A stretch of 64,000 nucleotides of DNA. It comes from Marasmius tenuissimus (taxonomy: Eukaryota > Basidiomycota > Agaricomycetes > Agaricales > Marasmiaceae). The notes under the pieces are model-generated. The model saw only the letters and a list, made by a program, of their open reading frames with translations, was not told the DNA's origin and made no database searches. Location of the stretch: NCBI GenBank assembly GCA_029532415.1, contig JAQOTA010000050.1, positions 6,014,001 to 6,078,000 on the forward strand, written 5' to 3'. Below are positions 12,188 to 22,700 of this stretch, in pieces; positions within the stretch are counted from its first letter, which is position 1; every line of letters begins with the position of its first letter. The translations under genes were made by a program, and so were the position numbers.

Positions 12188-13450
12188 ATGGCTTCGAAAT
12201 ACAGGACACTTGAGGACGGCAGAACAGTCTATGTAGGGGACAAGGTACCCGAAACTCCTAGTCGTCCTCCTCCACCTCCGAAACCCGCATCCCGTCAAGT
12301 TTTCTCTCCAGCTACTATCGAAGATCCTAGAGGAGTGCTTGATCCTGCAAAACTAGCACTAGCACTTGACAAGGCTCATAACGAACCTCCTCCGAAAACA
12401 GCTAAAGGGAAAAGCAAGGCCGATGAGGGGTTAATTGATGACTTTACTTTCGATGCCGCCGTTGACAAAGAACATCCATCCACTCATCCAGTTACAGCTC
12501 CGGTTATGCCCCGGGATACTGAACTACCAACAGAGACAGCGTTACCCGAGGGATCCGATCCACATAAACAGGTCGATGAACCCAAGGGCTCTCGAGGTGG
12601 CAGTAGGGGCGGATCCCGAGCAGGTAGTAGAAGGGGTGGAGACACGGATACGGAACCGGAAGGTGACGACGGATCCGATCATGAACCCGGTGATTCCGGA
12701 CCACCCGGACCCCCCGGACCACCTGGTGGTGGACCTCCAGGCGGAGGACCTTCCGGTGGACGAGGTGGGGGACCTGGATTCCCTAGAGGTCCCGGAAACG
12801 ATCTCTACCAATTCAATATGATGGCACTCGTACAATCCATGCTTGAGCACAACAAAATCATCGCCCAGCTCCTTGGGAAGAAGCCGGAAAAGAAGGGGAA
12901 CGTCAAGGAACCTGATACCTTCGACGGAACTCAACCCGACAAACTTCCGAGCTTCATCGTCTCATGTATGATCGTTTTCAATCACCGTCCTTCCGACTTC
13001 CCTACCGATGCCGATAAAATCCACTACATCATTTCCTACCTCCGTGGCATGTGCCTTGAATATTTCCAACCCGAAATCCTATCCTACGAAACCGATTCCG
13101 ATCCGCCCGCCTGGATGTTCAGCCTCCGAGCATTCCTCGATGAACTCGAAATGTTCTTCGGACAGGTGGATACGATAGAGGAAGCCGAAGACAAGTTCGA
13201 CAACCTCCGGATGGGAGAAGGGGAGAAAATCGGAAAGTTCGAGGTTCGTTTCAACACTCTCGCAGCCAAGATTGGTTACGGCGAGAACGCTCTCCGTCAT
13301 GCCTATTATCGCGCTATGCCAAAGCGTATCAAAGATTTACTTCCGAACGTTGGTGCTCGTCCTTCGACTCTCAAACAGTTGCGTGTAGTGTGCCGGGAAT
13401 ACGACCGGACGCACTGGGTACGCGAAGGGGAGAAATCCCGAGAGGGCTGA
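12188..13450 (+). CDS. Gypsy Gag, with an in-frame TGA before the zinc knuckle
   Basis: The frame is open from 11936, but the ATG at 12188 (MASKYRTLEDGRTVY) is the better start. The N-terminal ~130 residues are Pro/acidic. A low-complexity Gly/Ser/Arg/Pro stretch follows (GGSRGGSRAGSRRGG, GPPGPPGPPGGG). Then comes a retrotransposon gag domain (KEPDTFDGTQPDKLPSFI...YFQPEIL, FRAFLDELEMFFG-like, RFNTLAAKIGYGENALRHAYYRAMPKRIKDLL). The frame ends at TGA 13448-13450. The same frame continues without a further stop to TAG 13853-13855. That extension encodes an Asn/Ser-rich linker and a CX2CX3HX4C zinc knuckle (CMFCGGKHKTDDC, ~13725-13763). The TGA is therefore either a recent nonsense change (one C-to-T step from CGA) or a read-through site. 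Gag packages the element RNA. Confidence 0.85.
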   Translation: MASKYRTLEDGRTVYVGDKVPETPSRPPPPPKPASRQVFSPATIEDPRGVLDPAKLALALDKAHNEPPPKTAKGKSKADEGLIDDFTFDAAVDKEHPSTHPVTAPVMPRDTELPTETALPEGSDPHKQVDEPKGSRGGSRGGSRAGSRRGGDTDTEPEGDDGSDHEPGDSGPPGPPGPPGGGPPGGGPSGGRGGGPGFPRGPGNDLYQFNMMALVQSMLEHNKIIAQLLGKKPEKKGNVKEPDTFDGTQPDKLPSFIVSCMIVFNHRPSDFPTDADKIHYIISYLRGMCLEYFQPEILSYETDSDPPAWMFSLRAFLDELEMFFGQVDTIEEAEDKFDNLRMGEGEKIGKFEVRFNTLAAKIGYGENALRHAYYRAMPKRIKDLLPNVGARPSTLKQLRVVCREYDRTHWVREGEKSREG

Positions 13451-13851
13451 GCGGCGAAACGAGCCAACAACAATTCCAATTCCAACTCCCGATCCAACAA
13501 CAACAACTCCGGAAATCGTTCGAACAACTCTTCCGGAGGTTCCGGTGGCTCCAACAAGAGTTCCGGCAACTCTTCCAGCAACTCTTCTGGCAACAAGTCC
13601 AACGCCAACAACAACACTGGGTCGAATCCGACTTCCAACAATACCAATCCGGTTGCCCAGTATCTTGGTAAGGACGGAAAGTTGAAGCCGGAAGAGAAGG
13701 AACGTCGGAAGAAGAACAACTTGTGCATGTTCTGTGGCGGAAAGCACAAGACAGATGATTGTAGGAAGCGACCTGCGGCCGGTTCTCAGGCTAAAGGTCG
13801 TGCTGCGGCTACTTCGGACGCCTCCACATCCAAACCGGATGAGGCGAAAAA

Positions 13852-16800
13852 ATAGTCCGCAACTCCGAACCCTCGGAACGAGTTCGGAGTTGCGTTGAGC
13901 CGGATCGTTCCACCGAGGTAACTCTCAACGCAGCCGCTCTTTCTTCGCCTAATTCTCTTACTCTTACTCTTTCTTCAAATATGTCTATTTCTTCCGATAC
14001 ACACGAACAGTCATCTACTACTGTACCATTATCTTTTTCCAAGGGGGCACACGGGATTGAATCCCTGACCGGGGGGTAGGAGGGAGGGGGGTCTGCCAGA
14101 GGCTATGAAAAAATTTTTGGAACCACCTACATTGAAGATGTTCATGGCCTCAAGAAGACTCTGGCATACATTTTTTTCAATGCAAAACCCTTGTCAAAGG
14201 TCATTAATGGTGTAAAGTGTGCTTCTTGGTAAATGTTTTGGTTATCTATCTGCAATTATTGAACAGCAGCAGTAGACACGTGAAGGTGCAGACATGTATG
14301 GATTTATTACCAGAGACATCAAAGCTGATTAAAACATCCCATTAACAAAAGGTGTGTTTAGAAAACACGCTAGAAATAGCAGAATTCAACCAGTGGTTAA
14401 AGTCAACTCTCGCTTAAGTTGATTTACTCAGGTGTGAGAAAAGAGTCACGTGGAACTACCATATATGGTGCGTGTGAAGCTTACGTAGGGGAGGGAGGGT
14501 CTCTCTAGGCGGTGGCTCAGAAAAAATCGACCCTAGGTCTTTTTTTTTCAAGGGCGCGCCCCCTTGTCTTTTTCTGCTCTCGTTGATTCCGGTTCGTCCC
14601 ACTGCTTTATAGATACAAAGTACGTGGAACGTAACCAAGTACCTACCATTCCAATACCACCTATTTCTCTTCGCCTTCTCAATGGTTCTCATGGTTCCAC
14701 TATTTCGCGCATGGCCTCTTTACCTATCATTTTTTCTTCTGGAGACATCCTTCCGATTGACTTTTATGTCACTCACCTTGATTCGGCTTGCAGCCTAGTT
14801 TTAGGATATAACTGGCTTCACCGCTACAACCCGTTGGTTGACTGGTCGAACAACAGTATCGAATTCCGGACAAAGCCTATTCCGTCTCAGCCGGCCCTTC
14901 CGACTCGCTCTTCCGAGCTCTCGGAAGTTTCTCCTCAGCCTAGTACGCCTCGGCGCAAGGCTAAGTCTCCATCTTATCCATTCGAGCCCATCTATTCCTA
15001 CGCTGATCTTCTCTCAGCTCCGTCTGCTATAGCTCCGAAGGTTTCCCTCATATCTGCTGGCGCTTACCTCCGAGCGAAGTCCGAATCCGGTGCTCGGGCG
15101 TTCACCATCCAGATGACGCCTTCCGACACGGCTTCCGGACGTACGGCGGAACTTTCCGAGGAAGATTTGGCAATCATTCCGCCTGATTATCATGAATTCA
15201 CTGACGTCTTCAGTCCAGAAATGTCGAAACAGCTCCCGTCGCATCGGGGAGAAGACGACATGAAGATTCAGTTAGAGGAAGGAACGGAACCACCTCTCGG
15301 TCCGATCTATTCCCTTTCTCAAACGGAGATCACAGCTCTCCGAGAATTCATCGATGAAAATCTCCAGGCCAGGCTCATCACTCCATCCAAATCTCCTTTC
15401 GGCGCTCCCGTTCTCTTCGTCAAGAAGAAGAGTGGTGATCTTAGACTCTGCGTCGACTTCCGGGGTCTCAACAAGATTACCAAAAAGGATCGCTATCCGC
15501 TCCCTCTCATCTCCGACCTTCTCGACGCTCCGCGGAAGGCTTGGATCTATACCAAGCTTGACCTCCGTCACGCTTATCACCTTGTGCGTATCGCCGATGG
15601 TGATGAATACAAGACCGCTTTCCGGACCCGTTATGGCTCATTCGAGTGGCGGGTTATGCCGGAAGGACTATCCAACACACCTGCAGTCTTCCAACGCTTC
15701 GTCAATAACATTTTCTCCGACATGCTTGATGTTAACGTTTTAGTTTACCTAGACGACATCCTCATCTATTCCGACGACATTTCCTCTCACAAGAAGCATG
15801 TCCGGGAGGTTCTCAAACGCCTCCGGGCAAACGGATTGTACTGCAAAGCCTCCAAGTGCGAATTCCATACCGATACTATCGAATACCTCGGCTACATTCT
15901 TTCGCCGGATGGTCTTCGAATGGATATGTCCAAAGTGGATATCATTACCAAGTGGCCTACGCCGCGCAAAGTTAAGGATATTCAATCTTTCCTCGGCTTT
16001 TGCAACTTCTATCGGCGTTTTATCTTCAACTATAGCGCCATTACCGTTCCTTTAACCCGCCTCACTCGGAAAGACATTTGTTGGAACTTCAGCCCAGAAT
16101 GCCAGGCTGCCTTCGATACTCTGAAAGAGGCATTCACTCATGCTCCTATCCTCACGCACTGGATTCCTGATCGAGAAATTATTGTGGAAACCGACGCATC
16201 TGACTATGCGTTGGCGGCTATCCTCTCTATCCGGACCGACGACGGTGAGATCCATCCTATCGCATTCCACTCCCGGACCTTCACTCCTCCGGAACTTAAC
16301 TACGATGTGCACGACAAAGAGCTCCTCGCCATCTTCGAGGCGTTCAAACGTTGGCGGCACTACTTGGAAGGTTCCGAGAATCCGGTCGACGTGGTAACGG
16401 ATCACAAAAATCTTGAATATTTCACCACTACGAAGATTCTCACCCGACGACAAGTACGCTGGTCCGAGTACCTCTCTCACTTTAACATGGTAATCCGTTT
16501 CCGTCCTGGCAAGCTCGGTGCAAAACCGGACGCTTTGACTAGACGATGGGACGTCTATCCTAAAGAGGGGGATACGCCTTACGCCCATCTTAATCCACAC
16601 AACTTCCGACCTGTATTCACTCAGGAACAACTCACCGCTTCCCTCCGCGCTACATTCCTTGAAGGTCCAGTTCTTCGCGCAAGCGTTATCATGGACGTTG
16701 AGCAGCTCCATGAAGACATCCGAACTGCTCAGACAGAAGATTCCTCCCTCATTCAACACTTCCGATCCGCATCCGACACTTCCGACGAGACTAGATGGAC

Positions 16801-18178
16801 TGTCGACGAGACAGGTTTCCTCCGTTTAGATGACAGAATCTACGTTCCTGAAGCCAACAACCTCCGACTTAGAATCCTCCAACAATATCACGATCATATC
16901 ATCTCTGGTCACTTTGGACAGAACCGGACTCTAGAAACCATCCGACGTCAATATACATGGCCTCTCATCCGAGAGTTCGTGCGAGACTACGTTCGCTCCT
17001 GTGTAACTTGTGCACGGAACAAGACTCCACGACATCGGCCATACGGACTTCTACGACCTCTTCCGGTTCCTGCACGACCATGGGACTCTATCTCTATGGA
17101 CTTCATCGAGGAACTTCCGAACTCTAACGGTTTCAATTCCATCCTAGTTATCATCGACCGCGCTTCGAAACAAGCAATCTTCATTCCTACAGACATCCAT
17201 ATCACTTCCGAACAACTCGCTCGACTCTTCATTATCCATGTGTTCTCTAAGCATGGAGTTCCTCAGCACGTCACCTCCGACCGTGGTTCCGAATTCGTTT
17301 CCCACTTCATGCGTTCCCTCGGGAAAGCCCTTGACATGAATCTTCATTACACTTCCGGTTATCACCCTTCCGCCGACGGACAGACTGAACGGGCGAATCA
17401 GACGCTTGAGCAGTATATCCGAGTCTACTGTTCTTACCAGCAGGACAACTGGGATGAACTCCTGCCTCTTGCCGAGTTTGCTTACAACAATGCTCCGAAC
17501 GCTTCCACCGGAATCTCACCATTCTTTGCCAACAAGGGTTATCATCCGAGCATCACCATCCACCCGGAACGAGACATGGCTTCTGCCCGTGCACGAGAGT
17601 TTGTGGTTGATCTAGATGAGCTTCATTCCATGCTCCGAGAAGAACTTACTCACGCCCAAACCCGTATGAAGGAACAGAAGGATCGACATCTCCAGCCTCA
17701 GCCGGAATGGAAGATTGGCGATAAAGTTATGGTCTCCGCTAAGTACATCAAAACGACCAGACCTACCGCTAAATTCTCCGAGAAATTCCTAGGTCCTTTC
17801 GAGATCATTGCTACACCCTCCCCAGTTGCTTATACCCTCCGACTTCCGACTGAATTCCGTACCATCCATCCAACTTTCCACGTTTCCCAACTCGAATCCA
17901 TCCTTCCGAACCACATTCCGAATCGTGTCCAGCCTCCTCCGGGTCCCGTCGAACTTGACACCGGAGAAGAAGATCATTACGAGATTTCCGAGATCCTAGA
18001 CTCCAAGATCGACCGTCGTTTCAAGTGCAAGTTACAATATCGCATCCGATGGCTCGGATACGAAGGCACCGACGAGGAGTTTTCTTGGGTCACAGCAGAC
18101 AACTTCAACGCTCCGGACCTCCTCCGAGCATTCCACGAACGTTATCCTCACAAGCCTGGACCTATCGATTCTATCTAA
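13852..18178 (+). CDS. Gypsy Pol polyprotein with chromodomain, interrupted by a MITE
   Basis: The pol frame is -1 to gag and overlaps its end at GCGAAAAAATAG (13843-13855), an A6 run suited to a programmed -1 slip. It reads through to 14039, is broken by the 527-bp MITE plus 8-bp duplication, and resumes at 14567. Domains in order: protease (ALVDSGSSHCFID), reverse transcriptase (VLFVKKKSGDLRLCVDFRGLN; VYLDDILIYSDD), RNase H (IVETDASDYALAAIL), integrase zinc finger (H..H...C..C ending CVTCARNK), and the DDE core (WDSISMDFIEELP; TSDRGSEFVSHF; YHPSADGQTERANQTLEQY). The C-terminal chromodomain is YEISEILDSKI...YRIRWLGYEGTDEEFSWV. The chromodomain is typical of chromoviruses, where it steers integration to particular chromatin. 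Confidence 0.9.
14040..14566 (+). mobile_element. hAT-type MITE, copy 1 (inside Gypsy pol)
   Basis: 527 bp with terminal inverted repeats beginning CAAGGGGGC and an 8-bp target duplication TCTTTTTC (14032-14039 and 14567-14574). An 8-bp duplication is the hallmark of hAT transposases. It has no coding capacity, so it must be moved in trans. It is the reverse complement of 21600-22126, with no difference I could see. It separates the first ~60 codons of pol from the protease motif. Confidence 0.92.
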
Positions 18179-18323
18179 GTTCATTTCCTCATTCCGACTC
18201 CGATTCCGACTATCTTACGATCACTCATGATTCCGAGAAAGGCCTTCCGGCCGGGCGACGTTTCAAAACTATTCTACAAGTACAAAATTCAAGAAATGGT
18301 CCGGATTCCGGACGTTCCACCCC

Positions 18324-19570
18324 TCACTCTTCCATCCTATCCTTATCTGCTTCCTCTTCTTCCTCCTCCGGGATCGTTTCCGCACTCTTCATTTTCTTCC
18401 GAAGGTTCTTGGGGGATTGAGACGCAGGCCTCTTGCTCGGCCTCGACAAAGGTCCTTCCTCCCGATCCTCTTCCTCTTCCTCATCCGCTTCCGCGTCTGC
18501 TTCGCCTTCATCAGAGCTATCCGGAAAGTCCACTCCCCAGACACTCAACAAGAGTTGGATTCCGCGATTGATCTGGCGCAAATCCTTCTCCACTGTCGGC
18601 GCCAAGTGGACTGGCTTTCCACCAGCAGCCTTCCGCTTCCCTTCCGAGCTTTTCAACTTCATCGATCCGGCATCCGATCGGCCTCCGTCACCACATCCGT
18701 CCGGAAACACGCACTTCGACTTTCTCTTCCGACACCGGAAGCAGGCGTTGTTTTTCCCTCGAAAATTCGTACCGGCGGTGAGGTTAATCCTACATTCCGC
18801 GTCCTGCACGGAACACTTGTTGCAAGCTGTAACGAACTTAGACAAGATTGACGGAAAAGAAAAGTAGAACTCACCTATCGGAAGGAGGGGCCCCAATCCT
18901 ACCTCTTCCGGATCTGTGATCCCCCTTCCGGTTTCCTTCGCCTTTCCTTTCCTCCTTGCACCTCCGCCTCCGGTCGTGGGTTTCTCCGCGCTTTTCTTCC
19001 CTGCAGCGAATCCGGACTGGAAAACCATTTGTTGAGATTGTGTCAGCGATAAGTAGAACTAAGGGGAAGTTAAAAAATTCAGAATAAAAAAAAATCTGAT
19101 CCGGTCGGACACACCGAATCCCAGTCCATGTCAATAGACTGCTTGTCGGCGTCAGAAAAGTGGTATTCGAAAGGTTCGGACTTCACCTCTTCCGGAACCA
19201 TTGTTTCCCTCCGAATTTCCTCCTCTTCTGTCTCCCTTTGCTTCCGCCTTGCTTCCGCTCGACTATCCCGCTCCGCTCGCCATTCCACCAACTTCCGTTC
19301 CGCATCTGCTCTCTCCTTCTCCCAATCCGCAATCCTCCCGTCAATTTCCTCCTGCTGCTCCGCATTCCACTCGTTCCGCTTCGTCGTCCAAGCCTCCACA
19401 TCAGACTTGAATTCCGCCGTTGCCTTCTCTTCCTCGTCTTCCGAGTATCGACCAAGGTATTCGAGGACCTTTGGTTTCTTCGTAATGTATTCCGGAATCG
19501 TTTCGTCCGGACGCGGAGTGGTGAATTCAAGAGCGGAAGGAGTTGGTGAACGAGAGGGTGTAGGTGACAT
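18324..19570 (-). CDS. antisense spliced gene in the Gypsy element, Zn2Cys6-like protein
   Basis: It is encoded opposite to gag-pol, between pol and the 3' LTR. Three exons fit: 19570-19115, 19016-18875 and 18826-18324, with GT-AG introns of 98 and 48 nt. The lengths sum to 1101 nt (366 aa). The N-terminal part starts MSPTPSRSPTPSALEFTTPR and has a charged coiled coil (NAEQQEEIDGRIADWEKE). After the second splice junction comes C-x2-C-x6-C-x16-C-x2-C-x6-C (ACNKCSVQDAEC...ACFRCRKRKSKCVF), close to the fungal Zn2Cys6 DNA-binding pattern including the basic residues. A Glu/Asp-rich, Lys/Arg-patterned tail follows. The 48-nt intron is divisible by three and stop-free, so a retained form also reads through. 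Antisense extra ORFs are known from some plant Gypsy lineages. Whether this one regulates the element, its host, or was captured is unknown. Confidence 0.7.
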
Positions 19571-19809
19571 TTTCGGAATTGGGGAAATGAAGTTGGGATT
19601 CGCTTGGTGCGCTTCTTATATATCTTTTTTCTATTTGTTCCTTGTTTGGATTTCCAGAATATTCTTTCATGTTCCAGAACGTTCTATTGACTCATCACGT
19701 TTCTATTGTTTTATGTCTTCTTTCCGAATGCTTCCGAACTTTTACGTCTTACGATTTTCTTCTTACTTCCTCCGCGGCTCTCGAGGCGAGAGCCTTAAGA
19801 GGGGGATAC

Positions 19810-20522
19810 TGTTACATCCATGCCGGTTCCGGGGTTTCCGAAGGCCTCTATCCACCTTCCGGAGATTCCGATACTCGGAATCTACTTTATGTTTTCTCTT
19901 CCTTCACGATCCTTTCCGGAACATGACTTCGGATTCCGACGTCGTGTCCCCGGTACTTACGGATCGGAGATACATATACACCGTTCATTTCCGAGTAGTA
20001 CGTTTACTCTACATTCCGACATTCCGCTTTCCATTCTATTATGACTCATCCCGTACATTCCATTTTGACACTTCATTTCCAATTCATCTCCGACTCCGGG
20101 ACTTCATCCTCCGTCTCGGATTCCGTACTGTACATACATTCTCTCCCGCTCTGACTCACCTTCGGTACTACGATCGCCGGAACCCCTTCGGAGGTCTCGG
20201 AGATCGATACATATATAAGCTAGATACTTCACGACTTGTATTCCTCAGAATTAAAATCAACTTGGTTTCCGTTTATCTCATTCGTCTCATTCCGTCTCTT
20301 TATCTCTATCTCCTCTTCATCTTTATCTTCCTTTCCTTCCGGTCAAGGACAACTCAACTCAACGGTGTCGTTGGCGAAACCTTCGACTATTGTCCAGCCA
20401 TCCGTTCGGCCTTCCGGTCGTCGGAATCTCTCCAACTCCGACTAGTCCATTCCGGCACGTCGGCTTCCGCTCTCTTCCGCTCGGACCTCCGTCCGGGCTG
20501 TCATATCCGCACGATCCTAACA
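19810..20522 (+). repeat. Gypsy 3' LTR
   Basis: 713 bp, matches the 5' LTR with three substitutions, and ends in CCTAACA just before the duplicated GAACT. It supplies polyadenylation for the element. It also contains the promoter region of the antisense gene's side, since that gene starts 240 bp upstream. Confidence 0.95.
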
Positions 20523-20792
20523 GAACTTGGAATCGACTTAGGTCCTATTCCAATCTGCGGAGACAATCAGGGCTCGATCTTCATTGCATCTAATCCGGTT
20601 CAAGAACGCCGAACCAAGCACATCGATATTCGATATCATTACATTCGATCGTGTGTTGAAGATGGCAAAGTCGAGTTGTTCTTTATTGAAGGAGTCTATA
20701 ATCCCGCAGACATGTTTACGAAGAATCTCGGACATGAGAAGTTCTTACGGTTCAGAGATCACCTTGGACTTGAATTCTATTCGTCCACTTGA
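20523..20792 (+). CDS. Copia RNase H, C-terminal fragment
   Basis: It continues the RNase H domain broken at 11185. Reading from GAA CTT (duplicated target) gives ELGIDLGPIPICGDNQGS, then RRTKHIDIRYHYIR and ELFFIEGVYNPADMFTKNLG, the standard end of Copia RNase H, stopping at TGA 20790-20792. The frame joins the upstream part exactly after one copy of the target duplication is skipped. So the Copia pol was intact here when the Gypsy inserted. Confidence 0.92.
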   Translation, partial: ELGIDLGPIPICGDNQGSIFIASNPVQERRTKHIDIRYHYIRSCVEDGKVELFFIEGVYNPADMFTKNLGHEKFLRFRDHLGLEFYSST

Positions 20793-20834
20793 TTCGCTCA
20801 GATGCGCTTTTCAGCTGCACTTAGCGAGGGGGTG

Positions 20835-21155
20835 TGTTGAATCCGTGGACTATAATTAAATCCCGGTATATCCGAAGTCCCGGTTCATACTTCCCGTCAT
20901 TGTATTATGCGGGACAATGCATTCGCTATTGTTCTATTGTCTATTGTTCACTATGCTCATATGTACAATTCTATTGTCGTCCTTATATGGTATTTACTAT
21001 TGTCTCTACATGTATATAAGCTCGTAGTTCTATACCTGAATCTACAGTGTGCTTGAGCTTCTACGTCTCGCCTCTATCTCTCTAAACTCCTCTCTGGTAA
21101 GTAGTAGTATAGCTATGTTGTAGTCCTCTGCGCTAGGCATCATACCGGCTCATCA
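20835..21155 (+). repeat. Copia 3' LTR
   Basis: 321 bp, ending CATCA immediately before the duplicated AAACC. It has three differences from the 5' LTR (one at the TTGTC/TTGTT position and two near the 3' end). Confidence 0.95.
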
Positions 21156-22700
21156 AAACCCAGTCTCGGAATCTGAGGAACCTCCTTCCGTCGTGTTCGT
21201 CCCTCGAGACGCTTAAAATTGGGTATTACGATCCGCCGGAGGGGCCTGGGACGGGTCTTCTCTCTTTCGTGGTACCTACGCTGCAGGAGTTGGACGTAAC
21301 AGTGATGCAGTTTCCTGACCAGCTTGTCCCGCTCTTTAGAGAGTTCACGTTCCCTCACCTCCGTGCACTCAAAGTCTCGTTACGTGCCTCTACTGTGTCG
21401 CCTGAGCCAACCAGTTGGGTGTCAAAGAGGGCCGACTGGAATCCGAGGTTCCTAGACCAGTTGAAGGAGTCTGTCGGGGTACTCGAGAATCTTTCGTTCA
21501 ATCTGGATAATCCCCGAATTCCAGATGGGGTGTTGCCGGTGTTACCGATTATACGCGTTACAACTGGTGTGAAGAGGCTGTATCTTCGTCTGGGGTTAGC
21601 AAGGGGGCGCGCCCTTGAAAAAAAAAGACCTAGGGTCGATTTTTTCTGAGCCACCGCCTAGAGAGACCCTCCCTCCCCTACGTAAGCTTCACACGCACCA
21701 TATATGGTAGTTCCACGTGACTCTTTTCTCACACCTGAGTAAATCAACTTAAGCGAGAGTTGACTTTAACCACTGGTTGAATTCTGCTATTTCTAGCGTG
21801 TTTTCTAAACACACCTTTTGTTAATGGGATGTTTTAATCAGCTTTGATGTCTCTGGTAATAAATCCATACATGTCTGCACCTTCACGTGTCTACTGCTGC
21901 TGTTCAATAATTGCAGATAGATAACCAAAACATTTACCAAGAAGCACACTTTACACCATTAATGACCTTTGACAAGGGTTTTGCATTGAAAAAAATGTAT
22001 GCCAGAGTCTTCTTGAGGCCATGAACATCTTCAATGTAGGTGGTTCCAAAAATTTTTTCATAGCCTCTGGCAGACCCCCCTCCCTCCTACCCCCCGGTCA
22101 GGGATTCAATCCCGTGTGCCCCCTTGGGGGTTAGGCTCGAAGCCTTCGTGTTACGGAGCTACGGTCCTGAATATGCTCGAAGATTTCATGATCAACCTGC
22201 GTACGGATCTCGACCCACAGTCGCCGGAAGGCCGCGAGCGGCGGAGTCTTGTCCCTCAGTTGGAGAAGCTGTTGATCAGGGACGAGTGGATGCAGGGTCC
22301 TGGGGACTCGGAAGTTCGGTTGATGCTCGACGTGGTCGAATCGAGGATGAAAGGTGTTGGAAGTGGGACACTGGAGGTGTTTGAGATGATATACGGACCT
22401 TCGCCGCCGGAGCCCGTCTCGAAAACTTCCTCTTGCCGACCTTATCATTCCGATTTCGATAGTCCGGAAGATGAGAGAATTAGGGAAATTAGGGAGCGTG
22501 GAGTGACCTGTACGATTGAGCCGGCGGATCCTACAGCAACACCGGACGAAAAGATATTTCGGTCGGTGGGAATTGAACAGAATTCTTCAACCTCAGGTTT
22601 CATCGAGTTGGAGTCAGACTCGGACGGTTCCTCGTATGATGGTTTCTCTTATGATGGCGGTTTCGTCCTTGATGATAGCGGCGATGACTTTTTTAAGTAG
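21156..22700 (+). pseudogene. F-box gene, 3' segment, interrupted by a MITE
   Basis: Continuation of the gene that starts at 1650. After the duplicated AAACC the frame reads QSRNLRNLLPS...KIGYYDPPEGPGTG...VMQFPDQLVPLFRE, matching the left paralog closely. The MITE at 21600-22126 breaks it. Skipping the MITE and one 8-bp duplication restores LRLGLGSKPS...LEDFMINLRTDLD. The gene ends at TAG 22698-22700. Its last ~60 residues are Ser/Asp/Gly-rich (ELESDSDGSSYDGFSYDGG) and absent from the left paralog. Together with 1650-2714 it would encode 689 residues. Confidence 0.85.
21600..22126 (-). mobile_element. hAT-type MITE, copy 2 (inside the F-box gene)
   Basis: 527 bp, inverted relative to the copy at 14040, with the same CAAGGGGGC ends and an 8-bp target duplication GGGGTTAG (21592-21599 and 22127-22134). 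It has no ORF. The apparent identity of the two copies means that the transposition events were very recent or that the copies were homogenised. Confidence 0.92.

Larger units (their letters stand above)
11186..20522 (+). mobile_element. Ty3/Gypsy chromovirus nested in the Copia RNase H region
   Basis: Two 713-bp LTRs (TGTTACATCC...ATCCTAACA) are flanked by the 5-bp duplication GAACT (11181-11185 and 20523-20527). Between them lie gag, pol with the Gypsy order (protease, RT, RNase H, integrase) and a C-terminal chromodomain, then a spliced gene on the opposite strand. A polypurine tract (AAGAGGGGGATAC) precedes the 3' LTR. The LTRs differ at three positions by eye. The element is 8.8 kb without the MITE at 14040-14566. 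It inserted after the Copia element and before or together with MITE activity. Confidence 0.95.
2715..21155 (+). mobile_element. Ty1/Copia LTR retrotransposon containing nested insertions
   Basis: It is bounded by two 321-bp LTRs starting TGTTGAATCC and ending GGCTCATCA, flanked by a 5-bp target duplication AAACC (2710-2714 and 21156-21160). The domain order is gag, protease, integrase, reverse transcriptase, RNase H, which is the Copia order. A purine-rich tract (GCGAGGGGGTG) directly precedes the 3' LTR. The LTRs differ at only three positions by eye, so the insertion is young. The element cannot act on its own: gag is split by an unclassified insertion and RNase H by a Gypsy element. Of the 18.4 kb, about 12 kb is later insertion. 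Confidence 0.95.
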
